Source of the DNA: Solibacillus sp. FSL H8-0523
GTDB taxonomy: Bacteria; Bacillota; Bacilli; Bacillales_A; Planococcaceae
Direction: 5' to 3'
DNA length: 64,000 bases
NCBI RefSeq assembly: GCF_038051985.1
Contig: NZ_CP150291.1
Location: 1,674,001-1,738,000 of the forward strand
The translations under genes and the position numbers were made by a program. This document shows positions 33,924 through 41,117 of the stretch, in pieces (position 1 is the stretch's first letter; every line of letters begins with the position of its first letter). A model generated the notes under the pieces. It ran no database searches, had not been told where the DNA came from, and was given only the letters and a program-made list of their open reading frames with translations.

Positions 33924-33949
33924 GAATGGAAATGTGGGAGGAGAAACGA

Positions 33950-34372
33950 ATGAGTAAACCATTGAATTTTATGGGCATAGGGTTTTATGAGCTAATTGAT
34001 TTTTTTGATCTACAACAAAAGAAAGTTCCTGTTATAGTTGAAGCTAGGAATGAAGACGGAACAACGAGCAAAAAAGAAATTTATAAAAAAAAGGAAGTTG
34101 AAACGCTACCAGTTATTATTAATGGTAGTAAGGTGATCTTTGAAATTAATGAGAAATCAGAAGTTGAATTAATTAAGCTCAAAAAATTCCTTCGTAAAAA
34201 TGAAACAAATCAAGAAGTTGTAGGCGCTGTTAAATCCTTTATGAAAGCTTTGATAAAGAAATCAGAAACGCTTGATTACAATGCCCCTGGGTTTAAAGGG
34301 GTCTTGGAAATTGAAGATGACTCCACTTTTATGTATTGGGTTGTCGAAAACGTTGAAAACATGTGGATATAG
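33950..34372 (+). CDS. Hypothetical protein, paralogue of 35333-35758
   Basis: No family is recognised. The 140-residue product is clearly related to the product at 35333-35758: 'FYELIDFFDLQQKK' with 'FHELVECFGLEQKH', 'VIFEINEKSEVELIKLKKFL' with a matching segment, 'KSETLDYNAPGFKGVLEIE' with 'KSEKTDFNYPVFNGILEIE', and the shared end 'YWVxxNxxxMW'. It has an N-terminal helix, a variable loop, a small beta pair and a helical C-terminal part. Start at ATG 33950 after GGGAGGAG. Cytoplasmic; role unknown. Confidence 0.7.
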   Translation: MSKPLNFMGIGFYELIDFFDLQQKKVPVIVEARNEDGTTSKKEIYKKKEVETLPVIINGSKVIFEINEKSEVELIKLKKFLRKNETNQEVVGAVKSFMKALIKKSETLDYNAPGFKGVLEIEDDSTFMYWVVENVENMWI

Positions 34373-34385
34373 AGGGGGAGCATTA

Positions 34386-34580
34386 ATTAGAGTATATGCA
34401 TTGCGCAATAGCAATAACGAATATATTTCGAATAATGTAGGCGAGGTAACGAAAGATTTACTTAAAGCGCATCTATTTCATAGCGAGGAGATTATGCTGC
34501 ACATGCGTTATGTAATCTCTGATTATAAATTGGTTAGCTTTAGGATAACTGAAATTTATACAGATGAGGACTTTATATAA
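34386..34580 (+). CDS. Small protein, 64 aa, probable AUU start
   Basis: AGAGGGGGAG is followed after six bases by ATT at 34386, which opens a 64-codon frame. The first ATG/GTG/TTG in frame (TTG 34401) is too far from the site. The product begins 'RVYALRNSNNEYISN' and ends 'YKLVSFRITEIYTDEDF', a short alpha/beta protein without known motifs. It starts 14 bases after the preceding gene, which supports co-transcription. Confidence 0.5.
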   Translation: MRVYALRNSNNEYISNNVGEVTKDLLKAHLFHSEEIMLHMRYVISDYKLVSFRITEIYTDEDFI

Positions 34581-34597
34581 GTAAATTATTACAATAA
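34575..34597 (+). promoter_or_regulatory. SPBRE-like repeated element, copy 10
   Basis: ATATAAGTAAATTATTACAA then TAA overlaps the stop codon of the 64-residue gene and precedes the GTG at 34612. Confidence 0.5.
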
Positions 34598-34611
34598 GGA
34601 AGGGTGACTCA

Positions 34612-35121
34612 GTGGAAGAAGTACAATACTGGTTTGTACATGATAAAGGATTAGAAATTACAGACCGCATGTTAATCCCAGCTACTCTAAATACACTCTC
34701 ACAATCCAATGTAAATAATGTATTTGATAATGAAGCAGACGCAATTATTCGCCAGACTTATTTAAAAAACTTATACAATTCCTTCAAACGAACTCCATAC
34801 GTGGCCTCATATATAATAGAAAAAAACCTGAAGAAATTTCTCGAAATTGAATCTGAAATTACGAAGCAACTAAATGATTACCCCTACTTTGACGGGATTG
34901 ATTTTTGTGATGTCCGTGCTGGAGGTATACAGATTCGCGGTTTTCATAAGGCGATTACGGGATATACGTATGGCAGCCAAATTACAATCAAGTATGATTT
35001 TAGCAATTGGAAAGAATGCATTGAGCAATTTGTTGGTGAGTGGAAAAGAAGCGATACAAAAGAGAATATTAACTCATATCAGAGTTTCCTAGATGCGGGA
35101 GATCGCTGGGGGTGGGACTGA
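34612..35121 (+). CDS. Hypothetical phage protein, 169 aa
   Basis: No family is recognised. GTG start at 34612 after AAGGAAGGGTGA. The N-terminal 80 residues are helical with many Asn/Thr ('TLSQSNVNNVFDNEADAI'), the rest alternates strands and turns ('DFCDVRAGGIQIRGF', 'YTYGSQITIKYDF'). Aromatic-rich ending 'DAGDRWGW'. It lies between the two paralogous genes and may belong to the same accessory set. Confidence 0.65.
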   Translation: MEEVQYWFVHDKGLEITDRMLIPATLNTLSQSNVNNVFDNEADAIIRQTYLKNLYNSFKRTPYVASYIIEKNLKKFLEIESEITKQLNDYPYFDGIDFCDVRAGGIQIRGFHKAITGYTYGSQITIKYDFSNWKECIEQFVGEWKRSDTKENINSYQSFLDAGDRWGWD

Positions 35122-35136
35122 AAGGAAGAGGTATGA

Positions 35137-35319
35137 ATGAAAAGATGCTCAGTCAATATTAACGGGTGCGATGACAGCACTCGATTTAATATGGAGGTAA
35201 CAAATGAAGAATATGATTTTTTATTAAAATTAGCTAGGTTGTCAAGATATACTTCCACTTATGGTTGTGAACCTACAATTGAAATCGGTGAAGAAATAAA
35301 TTTTAAATTAGACGAATGA
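35137..35319 (+). CDS. Hypothetical phage protein, 60 aa
   Basis: No family is recognised. A small acidic protein with three cysteines, beginning 'MKRCSVNINGCDD'. 'EEYDFLLKLARLSRY' is a clear helix. ATG after GGAAGAGG. Short gaps on both sides support an operon. Confidence 0.6.
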   Translation: MKRCSVNINGCDDSTRFNMEVTNEEYDFLLKLARLSRYTSTYGCEPTIEIGEEINFKLDE

Positions 35320-35332
35320 GAGGTTGATTAGA

Positions 35333-35758
35333 ATGATTGAAAATTACCACTTTACAGGTGACTCGTTTCATGAGCTAGTAGAATGTTTTGGTTTAGAACA
35401 GAAGCATCTTATTTATGGAGAACGTTACGGTTCGGGTATTGATGACAGTTATGATTTAAATTTTAGACCATTGATTACTGAAGAAGTAGAAAAAGTCATC
35501 AAGATAAATGGCAACAAAATTACTTTCATTTTAACAGATCGAGAAGAAATTGAGCTAGAAAAACTACGTCAATTCTTAGGGCAAAATTGTGAAAATCCTA
35601 GCGTAATAGAAAAAGTAAGACTTTTCCTTGAAGCTTTAGCAGAAAAATCAGAGAAAACAGACTTTAATTACCCTGTATTTAATGGTATTTTAGAAATAGA
35701 AAATGATGAAGAATTTATTTATTGGGTTATCCGTAATCTCAGTTGTATGTGGACGTAA
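35333..35758 (+). CDS. Hypothetical protein, paralogue of 33950-34372
   Basis: The 141-residue product is the second copy of the family seen at 33950-34372, with the same order of motifs and the same terminal 'YWVIRNLSCMW' pattern. The two differ mainly in a variable loop after the first helix. ATG at 35333 after GAGAGG; TTG at 35324 is too close to the site. Duplication with divergence about 1 kb apart suggests a rapidly evolving accessory function, for example interaction with a variable host target; that is a guess. Confidence 0.7.
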   Translation: MIENYHFTGDSFHELVECFGLEQKHLIYGERYGSGIDDSYDLNFRPLITEEVEKVIKINGNKITFILTDREEIELEKLRQFLGQNCENPSVIEKVRLFLEALAEKSEKTDFNYPVFNGILEIENDEEFIYWVIRNLSCMWT

Positions 35759-35787
35759 TTCAGTTTATTGAACGGGGGAGAATTACT

Positions 35788-36225
35788 TTGGAATATAAAG
35801 AAATTGTTGCGGATTTATTTAGTCTACCAAAACATTATGCTTTAGCACATTGTATTGCAGCAGATGCGATTATGGGTGCTGGAATTGCAGTTGAATTTAC
35901 TAAAAGATACAAGGGATTACGTCCTAAATTACAATCGCAGCCTACTAATGTGGGTGAAGTTGTTTTATATCAAGAGAACAATAACAAAAATAAAGTTTTC
36001 AATCTAATTACAAAATACAGTTCCTACAATAAACCAACGAGAAAAGCATTTAATCAAACCATTCTACAATTAAAACAGATCGTAATAGATGAGAATATCA
36101 CGCATATTGGAATGCCGTTGATTGGTAGTGGGTTGGATAGGCTTGACTGGAATGACAGTCGAAAGTGGATTCAAGAAGTCTTTCAAGATACTGATGTGAA
36201 AATTGTAGTATGCAGATGGCCTTAG
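35788..36225 (+). CDS. Macro-domain (ADP-ribose binding) protein
   Basis: A stand-alone macro domain of 145 residues: 'DAIMGAGIAVEFTKRY' is the ADP-ribose-binding loop and 'THIGMPLIGSGLDRLDW' the second ligand loop, the arrangement found in Poa1p/TARG1-like enzymes that hydrolyse ADP-ribose-1''-phosphate or remove ADP-ribose. TTG start at 35788 after GGGGGAG. It is followed by a DUF2493 gene, and both could deal with NAD-derived or nucleotide signals made by host defence. That role is an inference. Confidence 0.8.
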   Translation: MEYKEIVADLFSLPKHYALAHCIAADAIMGAGIAVEFTKRYKGLRPKLQSQPTNVGEVVLYQENNNKNKVFNLITKYSSYNKPTRKAFNQTILQLKQIVIDENITHIGMPLIGSGLDRLDWNDSRKWIQEVFQDTDVKIVVCRWP

Positions 36226-36242
36226 ATTAAGGAGATGATGTC

Positions 36243-36605
36243 TTGCTAAAAGTAATTATTGCAGGCGGTCGAGATTTTATTGATTATGAATTACTCAAAC
36301 AAAAAGCGGATTTCCTTTTACAGAATCAATCTGAAGTAGAGATTGTGTCTGGTGCGGCCAAAGGCGCTGATAAATTAGGCGAAAAATATGCAAAAGAAAA
36401 AGGCTATCCAATTAGTTCACATCCTGCAAATTGGGATAAACATGGTAGGTCGGCAGGCTATATTCGCAACAAGGAAATGGCTGAATATGCAGATGTTTTA
36501 ATTGCATTTTGGGACGGTAAGAGTAAAGGAACTAAGCATATGATTGACTTGGCTACAAAACATGGCTTAAAAGTGAGAATCGTTAACTATGACGAAACTT
36601 CATAA
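36243..36605 (+). CDS. DUF2493 (SLOG-like, YspA-type) protein
   Basis: A 120-residue Rossmann-like protein with the DUF2493 signature: 'IIAGGRDFIDY' at the N-terminus, 'IVSGAAKGADKLGEKYA' in the middle and 'RNKEMAEYADVLIAFWDG' followed by 'KGTKHMIDLA' near the end. This family belongs to the SLOG group, which binds nucleotide ligands such as ADP-ribose-like molecules. TTG start at 36243 after AAGGAGATGATG. The neighbouring macro domain strengthens the idea of ADP-ribose or NAD chemistry. Confidence 0.85.
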   Translation: MLKVIIAGGRDFIDYELLKQKADFLLQNQSEVEIVSGAAKGADKLGEKYAKEKGYPISSHPANWDKHGRSAGYIRNKEMAEYADVLIAFWDGKSKGTKHMIDLATKHGLKVRIVNYDETS

Positions 36606-36657
36606 ACATTAAAGAGGAATTCATATTTTGAATTAATTTGTAAAGGAAGTGCGTCAA

Positions 36658-36909
36658 ATGGTTGAATGGCACGAAGTTAGTAATAATACAGTCGGAATTG
36701 AAACAATGGCTTTTGAAAACAATGAAATTATAAATGGTTATGGTCGTATCGTAGGTTATAACGGCATTTTAAAAGGAGATAAAGTAAGTTTTAGGGAAGA
36801 GACATATACAGTAGTAATGGTATCACGCTTAGGACATATGGGCTTATCTAAAACAGGCGCATTACCTTATATAGAAACGGTTTACCCTAATGAATTGAAT
36901 AAAAAATAA
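36658..36909 (+). CDS. Hypothetical phage protein, 83 aa
   Basis: No family is recognised. ATG at 36658 after AAAGGA. The product is a small beta-rich protein ('VEWHEVSNNTVGIETMAF', 'GDKVSFREETYTVVMVSRL') with a GDKV turn typical of small barrels. It resembles host-like 'DUF' barrels but no name can be given. It stands between the DUF2493 gene and the second phosphoesterase. Confidence 0.6.
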   Translation: MVEWHEVSNNTVGIETMAFENNEIINGYGRIVGYNGILKGDKVSFREETYTVVMVSRLGHMGLSKTGALPYIETVYPNELNKK

Positions 36910-36933
36910 CTGCACAAAAGGAAGCGAATTTAT

Positions 36934-37518
36934 ATGACTATATTTTTTACGGCAGACCAACATTTTTTTCATAAGAATGTGCTTACATTTGAGCAGCGTC
37001 CATTTGCAACAGTTGAGGAAATGAATGAAGCGCTCATTCAAGCTTGGAATCGTGTTGTTGGTTATCTTGATACGGTATATGTAATAGGCGATTTTGTGTT
37101 TCATAAATATGCAAATTGGGTGGAGATTTTGGAGAGGCTGCGAGGTCAAATTGTACTTATTCGCGGCAATCATGATGACAACAAAGTTGTGAAACGTTTG
37201 GTGAATGAGGGGTATTTTTATGATTATCATGATGTGGGCGTGTACTTGAAGGTGGATGGACATCAACTGTGGCTCTCTCATTATCCGATGGAAATTGGTT
37301 TGCGTCCTAAAAAGTGGTCTATTCATGGACATATTCATTCCGTTCCGAGTACATGGGACAATCAAATTAATGTAGGGGTAGACAGTCCTCTATTAAAATC
37401 CTTACCTTTTGGCGAACCGCTGTCGGTGGAAATGCTAGTTGAAATTTTGAATGAGCGTACTCCTTCTATTGAAGAAAGATTTACTTTACAAAGAAATAAG
37501 GAGGAGAACAATGATTGA
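36934..37518 (+). CDS. Calcineurin-like metallophosphoesterase 2
   Basis: A 194-residue metallophosphoesterase with 'TADQHFFHKN' (Asp8, His10), 'IGDFVFHK', 'RGNHDD', 'LSHYPME' and 'HGHIHS'. It belongs to the short family often annotated as a phosphohydrolase of unknown substrate, and is clearly different from the longer one at 33150-33923. Its end overlaps the next gene's start by eight bases, giving translational coupling. Confidence 0.85.
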   Translation: MTIFFTADQHFFHKNVLTFEQRPFATVEEMNEALIQAWNRVVGYLDTVYVIGDFVFHKYANWVEILERLRGQIVLIRGNHDDNKVVKRLVNEGYFYDYHDVGVYLKVDGHQLWLSHYPMEIGLRPKKWSIHGHIHSVPSTWDNQINVGVDSPLLKSLPFGEPLSVEMLVEILNERTPSIEERFTLQRNKEENND

Positions 37519-37984
37519 ATTTGAGCGCTTTATACCTTTTTACACAACAATAAAGGACAATAAATTAATCCTTTATTTCGCATATAAGTACTTATCCATT
37601 AAGAAAGATGGATGCGTTTTTGAATTTATTCCTAGTGAAGATAATAGAATTGTTGTTTGTCTTGCTACAAAGGCTATCGTGAATGTAAGTGATATGTTTG
37701 CATTTAAAAAAGGACAACAGACGATTAAACTTCCGTTGTATCAGTTAATGTTAGTTTCTAATATGAGAACACACTTGTTGCCAATAATTGAAGAAACAAG
37801 AGAAAAAATGGAAGCAAAAACAAAAGGTGAAAAGATATTTATGCAAATTCCTAAAGCTACCCGTGAAGAGGCAGTGGAGTTAATTCGTGAACTCGAAGAG
37901 GATAATATCGCACGGTTACTCGAAAAATCTTTAATGAACAACGATAAAGTTCTTTTTGAACAGGTAGTTAAGCTAAAGAAGTAG
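37511..37984 (+). CDS. Hypothetical phage protein, 157 aa
   Basis: No family is recognised. ATG at 37511 after AAGGAGGAG, inside the end of the phosphoesterase gene. The first half looks beta-rich ('FYTTIKDNKLILYFAYKYL'), the second helical and acidic ('REEAVELIRELEEDN'). No catalytic or membrane motifs. Confidence 0.65.
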   Translation: MIEFERFIPFYTTIKDNKLILYFAYKYLSIKKDGCVFEFIPSEDNRIVVCLATKAIVNVSDMFAFKKGQQTIKLPLYQLMLVSNMRTHLLPIIEETREKMEAKTKGEKIFMQIPKATREEAVELIRELEEDNIARLLEKSLMNNDKVLFEQVVKLKK

Positions 37985-38003
37985 AAACATGGAGGACGTT
38001 CTA

Positions 38004-38171
38004 ATGGGTGAGTTTGAAGCGGCTATAAAGCAACTGAAAGAGGAAGGGTATTCAATAGAAGAAATCTATGGTGCAATAAATAGACTCAAACAGGCAGCGC
38101 GTGAAAATTCAGTTGCCATGACTGATACAGAAATGTTTATCAAATCCATCTTTGAAAATGAGGAGTTTTAA
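38004..38171 (+). CDS. Hypothetical small helical protein, 55 aa
   Basis: No family is recognised. ATG at 38004 after GGAGGA; an ATG at 37989 lacks a site. The peptide is helical and acidic ('IKQLKEEGYSIEEIYGAINRL'). It ends four bases ahead of the DHFR start. Confidence 0.6.
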   Translation: MGEFEAAIKQLKEEGYSIEEIYGAINRLKQAARENSVAMTDTEMFIKSIFENEEF

Positions 38172-38175
38172 TCAA

Positions 38176-38679
38176 ATGATTAAATTAATTGCAGCAGTCG
38201 ATCTTAATTGGGGATTGGGATATAACAATCAGTTGCTATTTCGTATTGAGGAAGATATGAAACGCTTCAGAAAGCTCACAGAGGGGCATATCGTTGTAAT
38301 GGGTAGAAGAACTTATGAGTCACTAGGAAAGCCCCTTAGAAAGCGTGTGAACGTGGTTGTGACACGTAATAAGGAATATAAACCGAGTGATTCTAGCGTT
38401 TTCGTAGAACATAACATAAATAAAGTTTTAAAATATTATCTTGGTACAGGCGAACAAGATAAGGATTTATGGGTGATCGGTGGTGCTGATATTTATGAAG
38501 CGTTTATAGAATGTGCAGATGAAATATGGATCACACATGTAAATGCAGCAGCGGAAAATGTAGATACGTGGTTTCCGTTTGAGGGGTTAGACGAATTTAA
38601 AGCTGTTGAGGTGCTAATGGATTGGGATGAGGAGAATTGTTGCAGCTATTCTTTTGTGAAGTATGAACGAATTTATTAA
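38176..38679 (+). CDS. dfrA: Dihydrofolate reductase
   Basis: A 167-residue DHFR with 'IAAVDLNWGLGYNNQLLF' (Met20-type loop), 'RIEEDMKRF' in place of the W-x-x-P-x-D-x-x-x-F motif, 'VVMGRRTYESLGKPL' (NADPH binding) and 'LWVIGGADIYEAF'. It regenerates tetrahydrofolate consumed by the phage ThyA. ATG at 38176 after GAGGAG. A sequence resembling the SPBRE repeat lies inside the gene at 38412-38435, probably by chance. Confidence 0.9.
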   Translation: MIKLIAAVDLNWGLGYNNQLLFRIEEDMKRFRKLTEGHIVVMGRRTYESLGKPLRKRVNVVVTRNKEYKPSDSSVFVEHNINKVLKYYLGTGEQDKDLWVIGGADIYEAFIECADEIWITHVNAAAENVDTWFPFEGLDEFKAVEVLMDWDEENCCSYSFVKYERIY

Positions 38680-38690
38680 ATGAGGGGATG

Positions 38691-38915
38691 ATGGCACTGA
38701 AAGATGAGAATACTAAGAAGGCTAGTGTGAATGACGATGGTGCGAAAGAGGTTACTTTAGGAGATAAAAAATATTTGCATACGTCTGATGAAGAGTGGGA
38801 TTACTTAGTTAGAACAACAGACAAAGGTATGAAGATAACTTTAAAATTCACAAAAGACGAAGAAAAAAACAAGGAAGCACTGGAAGGAATTAAAACTTTT
38901 TTTTCATGGCTATAA
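38691..38915 (+). CDS. Hypothetical phage protein, 74 aa
   Basis: No family is recognised. A highly charged small protein ('DENTKKASVNDDGAKEVTLG', then 'SDEEWDYLVRTTDKG'). Starts are crowded: GAGGGG is followed by ATG-ATG-GCA-CTG, so ATG 38688, ATG 38691 or CTG 38697 may be used. A terminator lies just downstream, so it is the last gene of the rightward nucleotide operon. Confidence 0.55.
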   Translation: MALKDENTKKASVNDDGAKEVTLGDKKYLHTSDEEWDYLVRTTDKGMKITLKFTKDEEKNKEALEGIKTFFSWL

Positions 38916-38933
38916 TACTGTAAGATAATATTG

Positions 38934-38957
38934 ACTGCCTTAAATGGCGGTTTTTTT
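38934..38957 (+). terminator. Terminator ahead of the recombinase gene
   Basis: ACTGCC pairs with GGCGGT (one G-U) around TTAAAT-type loop bases and is followed by seven T residues. Confidence 0.8.
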
Positions 38958-38979
38958 ATTAATGGAAAGAGAGGATTTT

Positions 38980-40587
38980 ATGAAAAAGAAAAGAGTTTGG
39001 TGTCTATATCGTGTATCTATTAAGAAACAAGTGAGTTCTGATGATGATATACCAATGCAAAGAAATGCTTGTATGAACTTTGTTAATACAAAAACAGATT
39101 GGGAAATAACAAATGAGTTATATGAAAAAGGTGTATCAGGTTGGAAGAAAAAGGCGAAAGACCGAGATGAAATGAATATAATTAGGGAAGGAGCAATAAA
39201 TAAAGAATTTGATGTTCTACTCGTTTTTATGAATGACCGTTTAGGCAGACGAGAAGATGAAACACCTTTTGTAGTTCAATTTTTAATTGAGCAAGGAGTA
39301 GAAGTATGGTCGGTTCAAGAAGGACAAATTAAAATTGAACATCATATTGATAAATTATTGAATTTCATTACTTTTTGGCAGTCATCTGGAGAGAGTGATA
39401 AAACATCAGTACGTTCAAGAGAAGCAAAAAAACAACTCAGTGAACAGGGGTATTATCAAGGCGGGAAAGCGCCATATGGTTACAAGCTTATAGAGACAGA
39501 TAGACCGCATTGGAAACATAAAGATAGAATGGAAAAGGAATTAGTTGTAAATAAAGACGAAGCAGAAGTGATAAAACTACTGTTTAGTCTTTATGTAGAT
39601 AAACACATGGGTTTCCGTAAAATTCTTAATTATTTAAATGAAAACGGGTATCGAACTAGGGAAGGTAGATTCTTTGGAATAACAACGATTCAAAGAATTA
39701 TAAAGAATACAATATATATTGGAAAAAAAGTATATATTGGATTCAGTGGTAAGAAGGGTGATACACAACCATACAATGAAAAATTAAGAATAATTTCTGA
39801 CGATCAATTTCATATGGCACAAAAAGTACTTGCTAAAAGAAAAAGTAAAATACATGAGCAGGACAGAACAGGAATCCCCCTGTCTGGAAGACTGAAATTT
39901 TCTGGATTAGCTTTTTGTGAGTATTGTGGTGGGAAATTACAAGCCAATTATTTTTATAGAACACAAAAAAATAAAAATACAGGAACTATTTATGAAAATT
40001 ATATTACTTACCGCTATCAGTGTTTGATAAATAATGGTAAATCAAAAGATAATCATCAACAAGTTATATTTGGTTCAACTAAATATGATGAAATTGCTAT
40101 TGAAGAAATAAAAAGAACATTTTCCCAATTAGACATAGACTTGTATATTGAAACTTCTGTTAAGCAAAGAAAAAAACAAATAGCACAAAAAGAAAAAAAC
40201 ATAAAAATTTTAAGTAGGGAAACTGAACAATATAAAAAACAATTGATAGTATTGAACAATGAAATTTCAATCGCCTTGCTAGGGGAAAGTAAATTTTCGC
40301 CCGATCAACTTTCATCTGCAATCGCCTCAACAGAAGAACAGATAAGAACAACAATTGAAAATATGAATTCTTTATTAGAGGAGATTAGGATCGAAAAGGA
40401 AAATTCTTTTAGTGCTGATTATGTGGCAAAAGAATTGAAAGATTGGGAAAATAAATTTGACAATGCAGACAATGATCTAAAAAAAGCTATGCTTTCAAGA
40501 GTAGTAAATAAGGTGTATTTTGGTAAAAATAAAGTGGAAATAGAATACAATCTTATATTAGAGGAATGTTTGAAAGAAATGAAATAA
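38980..40587 (+). CDS. sprA: SprA-like large serine recombinase (integrase)
   Basis: A large serine recombinase of 535 residues. The resolvase domain opens with 'VWCLYRVSIKKQ' (catalytic Ser13; Arg11), followed by 'NDRLGRREDE'. The recombinase domain ('GGKAPYGYKLI', 'HMGFRKILNYLN') spans about 170-290, a zinc ribbon follows ('LAFCEYCGGKL' with a later Cys), then a long coiled coil (about 365-475). Size and position at the prophage edge match SPbeta SprA. It should integrate the phage and, with a recombination directionality factor not seen here, excise it. ATG at 38980 after GAGAGG. Confidence 0.92.
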   Translation: MKKKRVWCLYRVSIKKQVSSDDDIPMQRNACMNFVNTKTDWEITNELYEKGVSGWKKKAKDRDEMNIIREGAINKEFDVLLVFMNDRLGRREDETPFVVQFLIEQGVEVWSVQEGQIKIEHHIDKLLNFITFWQSSGESDKTSVRSREAKKQLSEQGYYQGGKAPYGYKLIETDRPHWKHKDRMEKELVVNKDEAEVIKLLFSLYVDKHMGFRKILNYLNENGYRTREGRFFGITTIQRIIKNTIYIGKKVYIGFSGKKGDTQPYNEKLRIISDDQFHMAQKVLAKRKSKIHEQDRTGIPLSGRLKFSGLAFCEYCGGKLQANYFYRTQKNKNTGTIYENYITYRYQCLINNGKSKDNHQQVIFGSTKYDEIAIEEIKRTFSQLDIDLYIETSVKQRKKQIAQKEKNIKILSRETEQYKKQLIVLNNEISIALLGESKFSPDQLSSAIASTEEQIRTTIENMNSLLEEIRIEKENSFSADYVAKELKDWENKFDNADNDLKKAMLSRVVNKVYFGKNKVEIEYNLILEECLKEMK

Positions 40588-40641
40588 AATATCGTGAGAT
40601 AATAAAATTTAGTTTTTTTTTTGCTTAATAGTAGTGCATTT
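40588..40641. other. Right attachment-site region (attR)
   Basis: Host exporter sequence becomes readable in frame right after a TAG at 40632-40634 and the codons TGC ATT TTG TAC CCG. The recombinase gene ends at 40587. The crossover must therefore lie near 40,588-40,641, most likely close to 40,635. The core cannot be read without the left end. A T-run at 40,612-40,621 may end sprA transcription. Confidence 0.65.
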
Positions 40642-41117
40642 TGTACCCGTTCACCAATGCTGACGCAACAATTGCAGAAGTACGTGAGGCTGCGAATTTG
40701 GCATACATTGATAAAGATATTTTGGAGTTCTCTGAAGGCTATAAAACGGTTGTCGGTGAGCGCGGTGTATCTTTATCCGGTGGGCAAAAGCAGCGTATTT
40801 CAATTGCGCGTGCCCTACTAATGAAACCGGAGCTACTCATTTTAGATGACTCATTATCGGCGGTGGATGCACGTACCGAAGAGGCAATTTTACACGCCCT
40901 AAAAGAAGAGCGTAAGGATGCGACAACAATCATCACATCGCACCGTTTAAGCGCGATTCAACAGGCGCACCAAATCATCGTGATTGATAACGGGACGATC
41001 ATCGAAAAGGGAACGCATGATGAATTAATGGCTAAAAAAGGCAGCTATTACGAAATGTATCAACTACAACAGCTTGAGCAGCTAGTGGAAAAAGGTGGTG
41101 ACGCGCATGAAAAATGA
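40635..41117 (+). pseudogene. BmrC/YheI-like ABC exporter half, 3' remnant cut by the prophage
   Basis: Only about 160 C-terminal residues of an ABC exporter remain: the end of the helical subdomain, the signature 'VSLSGGQKQRISIARALL', Walker B 'LLILDDSLSAVDARTEE' and the switch-His region 'TIITSHRLSAI'. The transmembrane domain and Walker A are missing to the left. Walker B is followed by Asp instead of the catalytic Glu, marking the degenerate ATPase site of a heterodimeric exporter such as BmrC of BmrCD (YheI/YheH). It overlaps the partner gene by 11 bases. With the prophage in place it cannot make a working exporter. Confidence 0.9.

Larger units (their letters stand above)
1..40634. mobile_element. 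SPbeta-like prophage, right-hand portion
   Basis: The stretch runs from the window edge to the junction with an interrupted ABC-exporter gene near 40,635. It contains counterparts of SPbeta YopP/YopQ/YopR, the yorF-yorM replication block, a nrdE/nrdI/nrdF cluster, thyA and dfrA, and it ends with an SprA-like large serine recombinase. Almost all genes read rightward with tight or overlapping junctions. The left attachment site is not in the window, so only the right boundary is placed, to within about 10-50 bases. Completeness and inducibility cannot be judged because structural and lysis genes are not visible here. Confidence 0.9.

Noticed and set aside
38412-38435. SPBRE-like sequence inside dfrA
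   Set aside because: It encodes conserved-looking residues in frame and is not at a gene boundary, so it was not counted as an operator.
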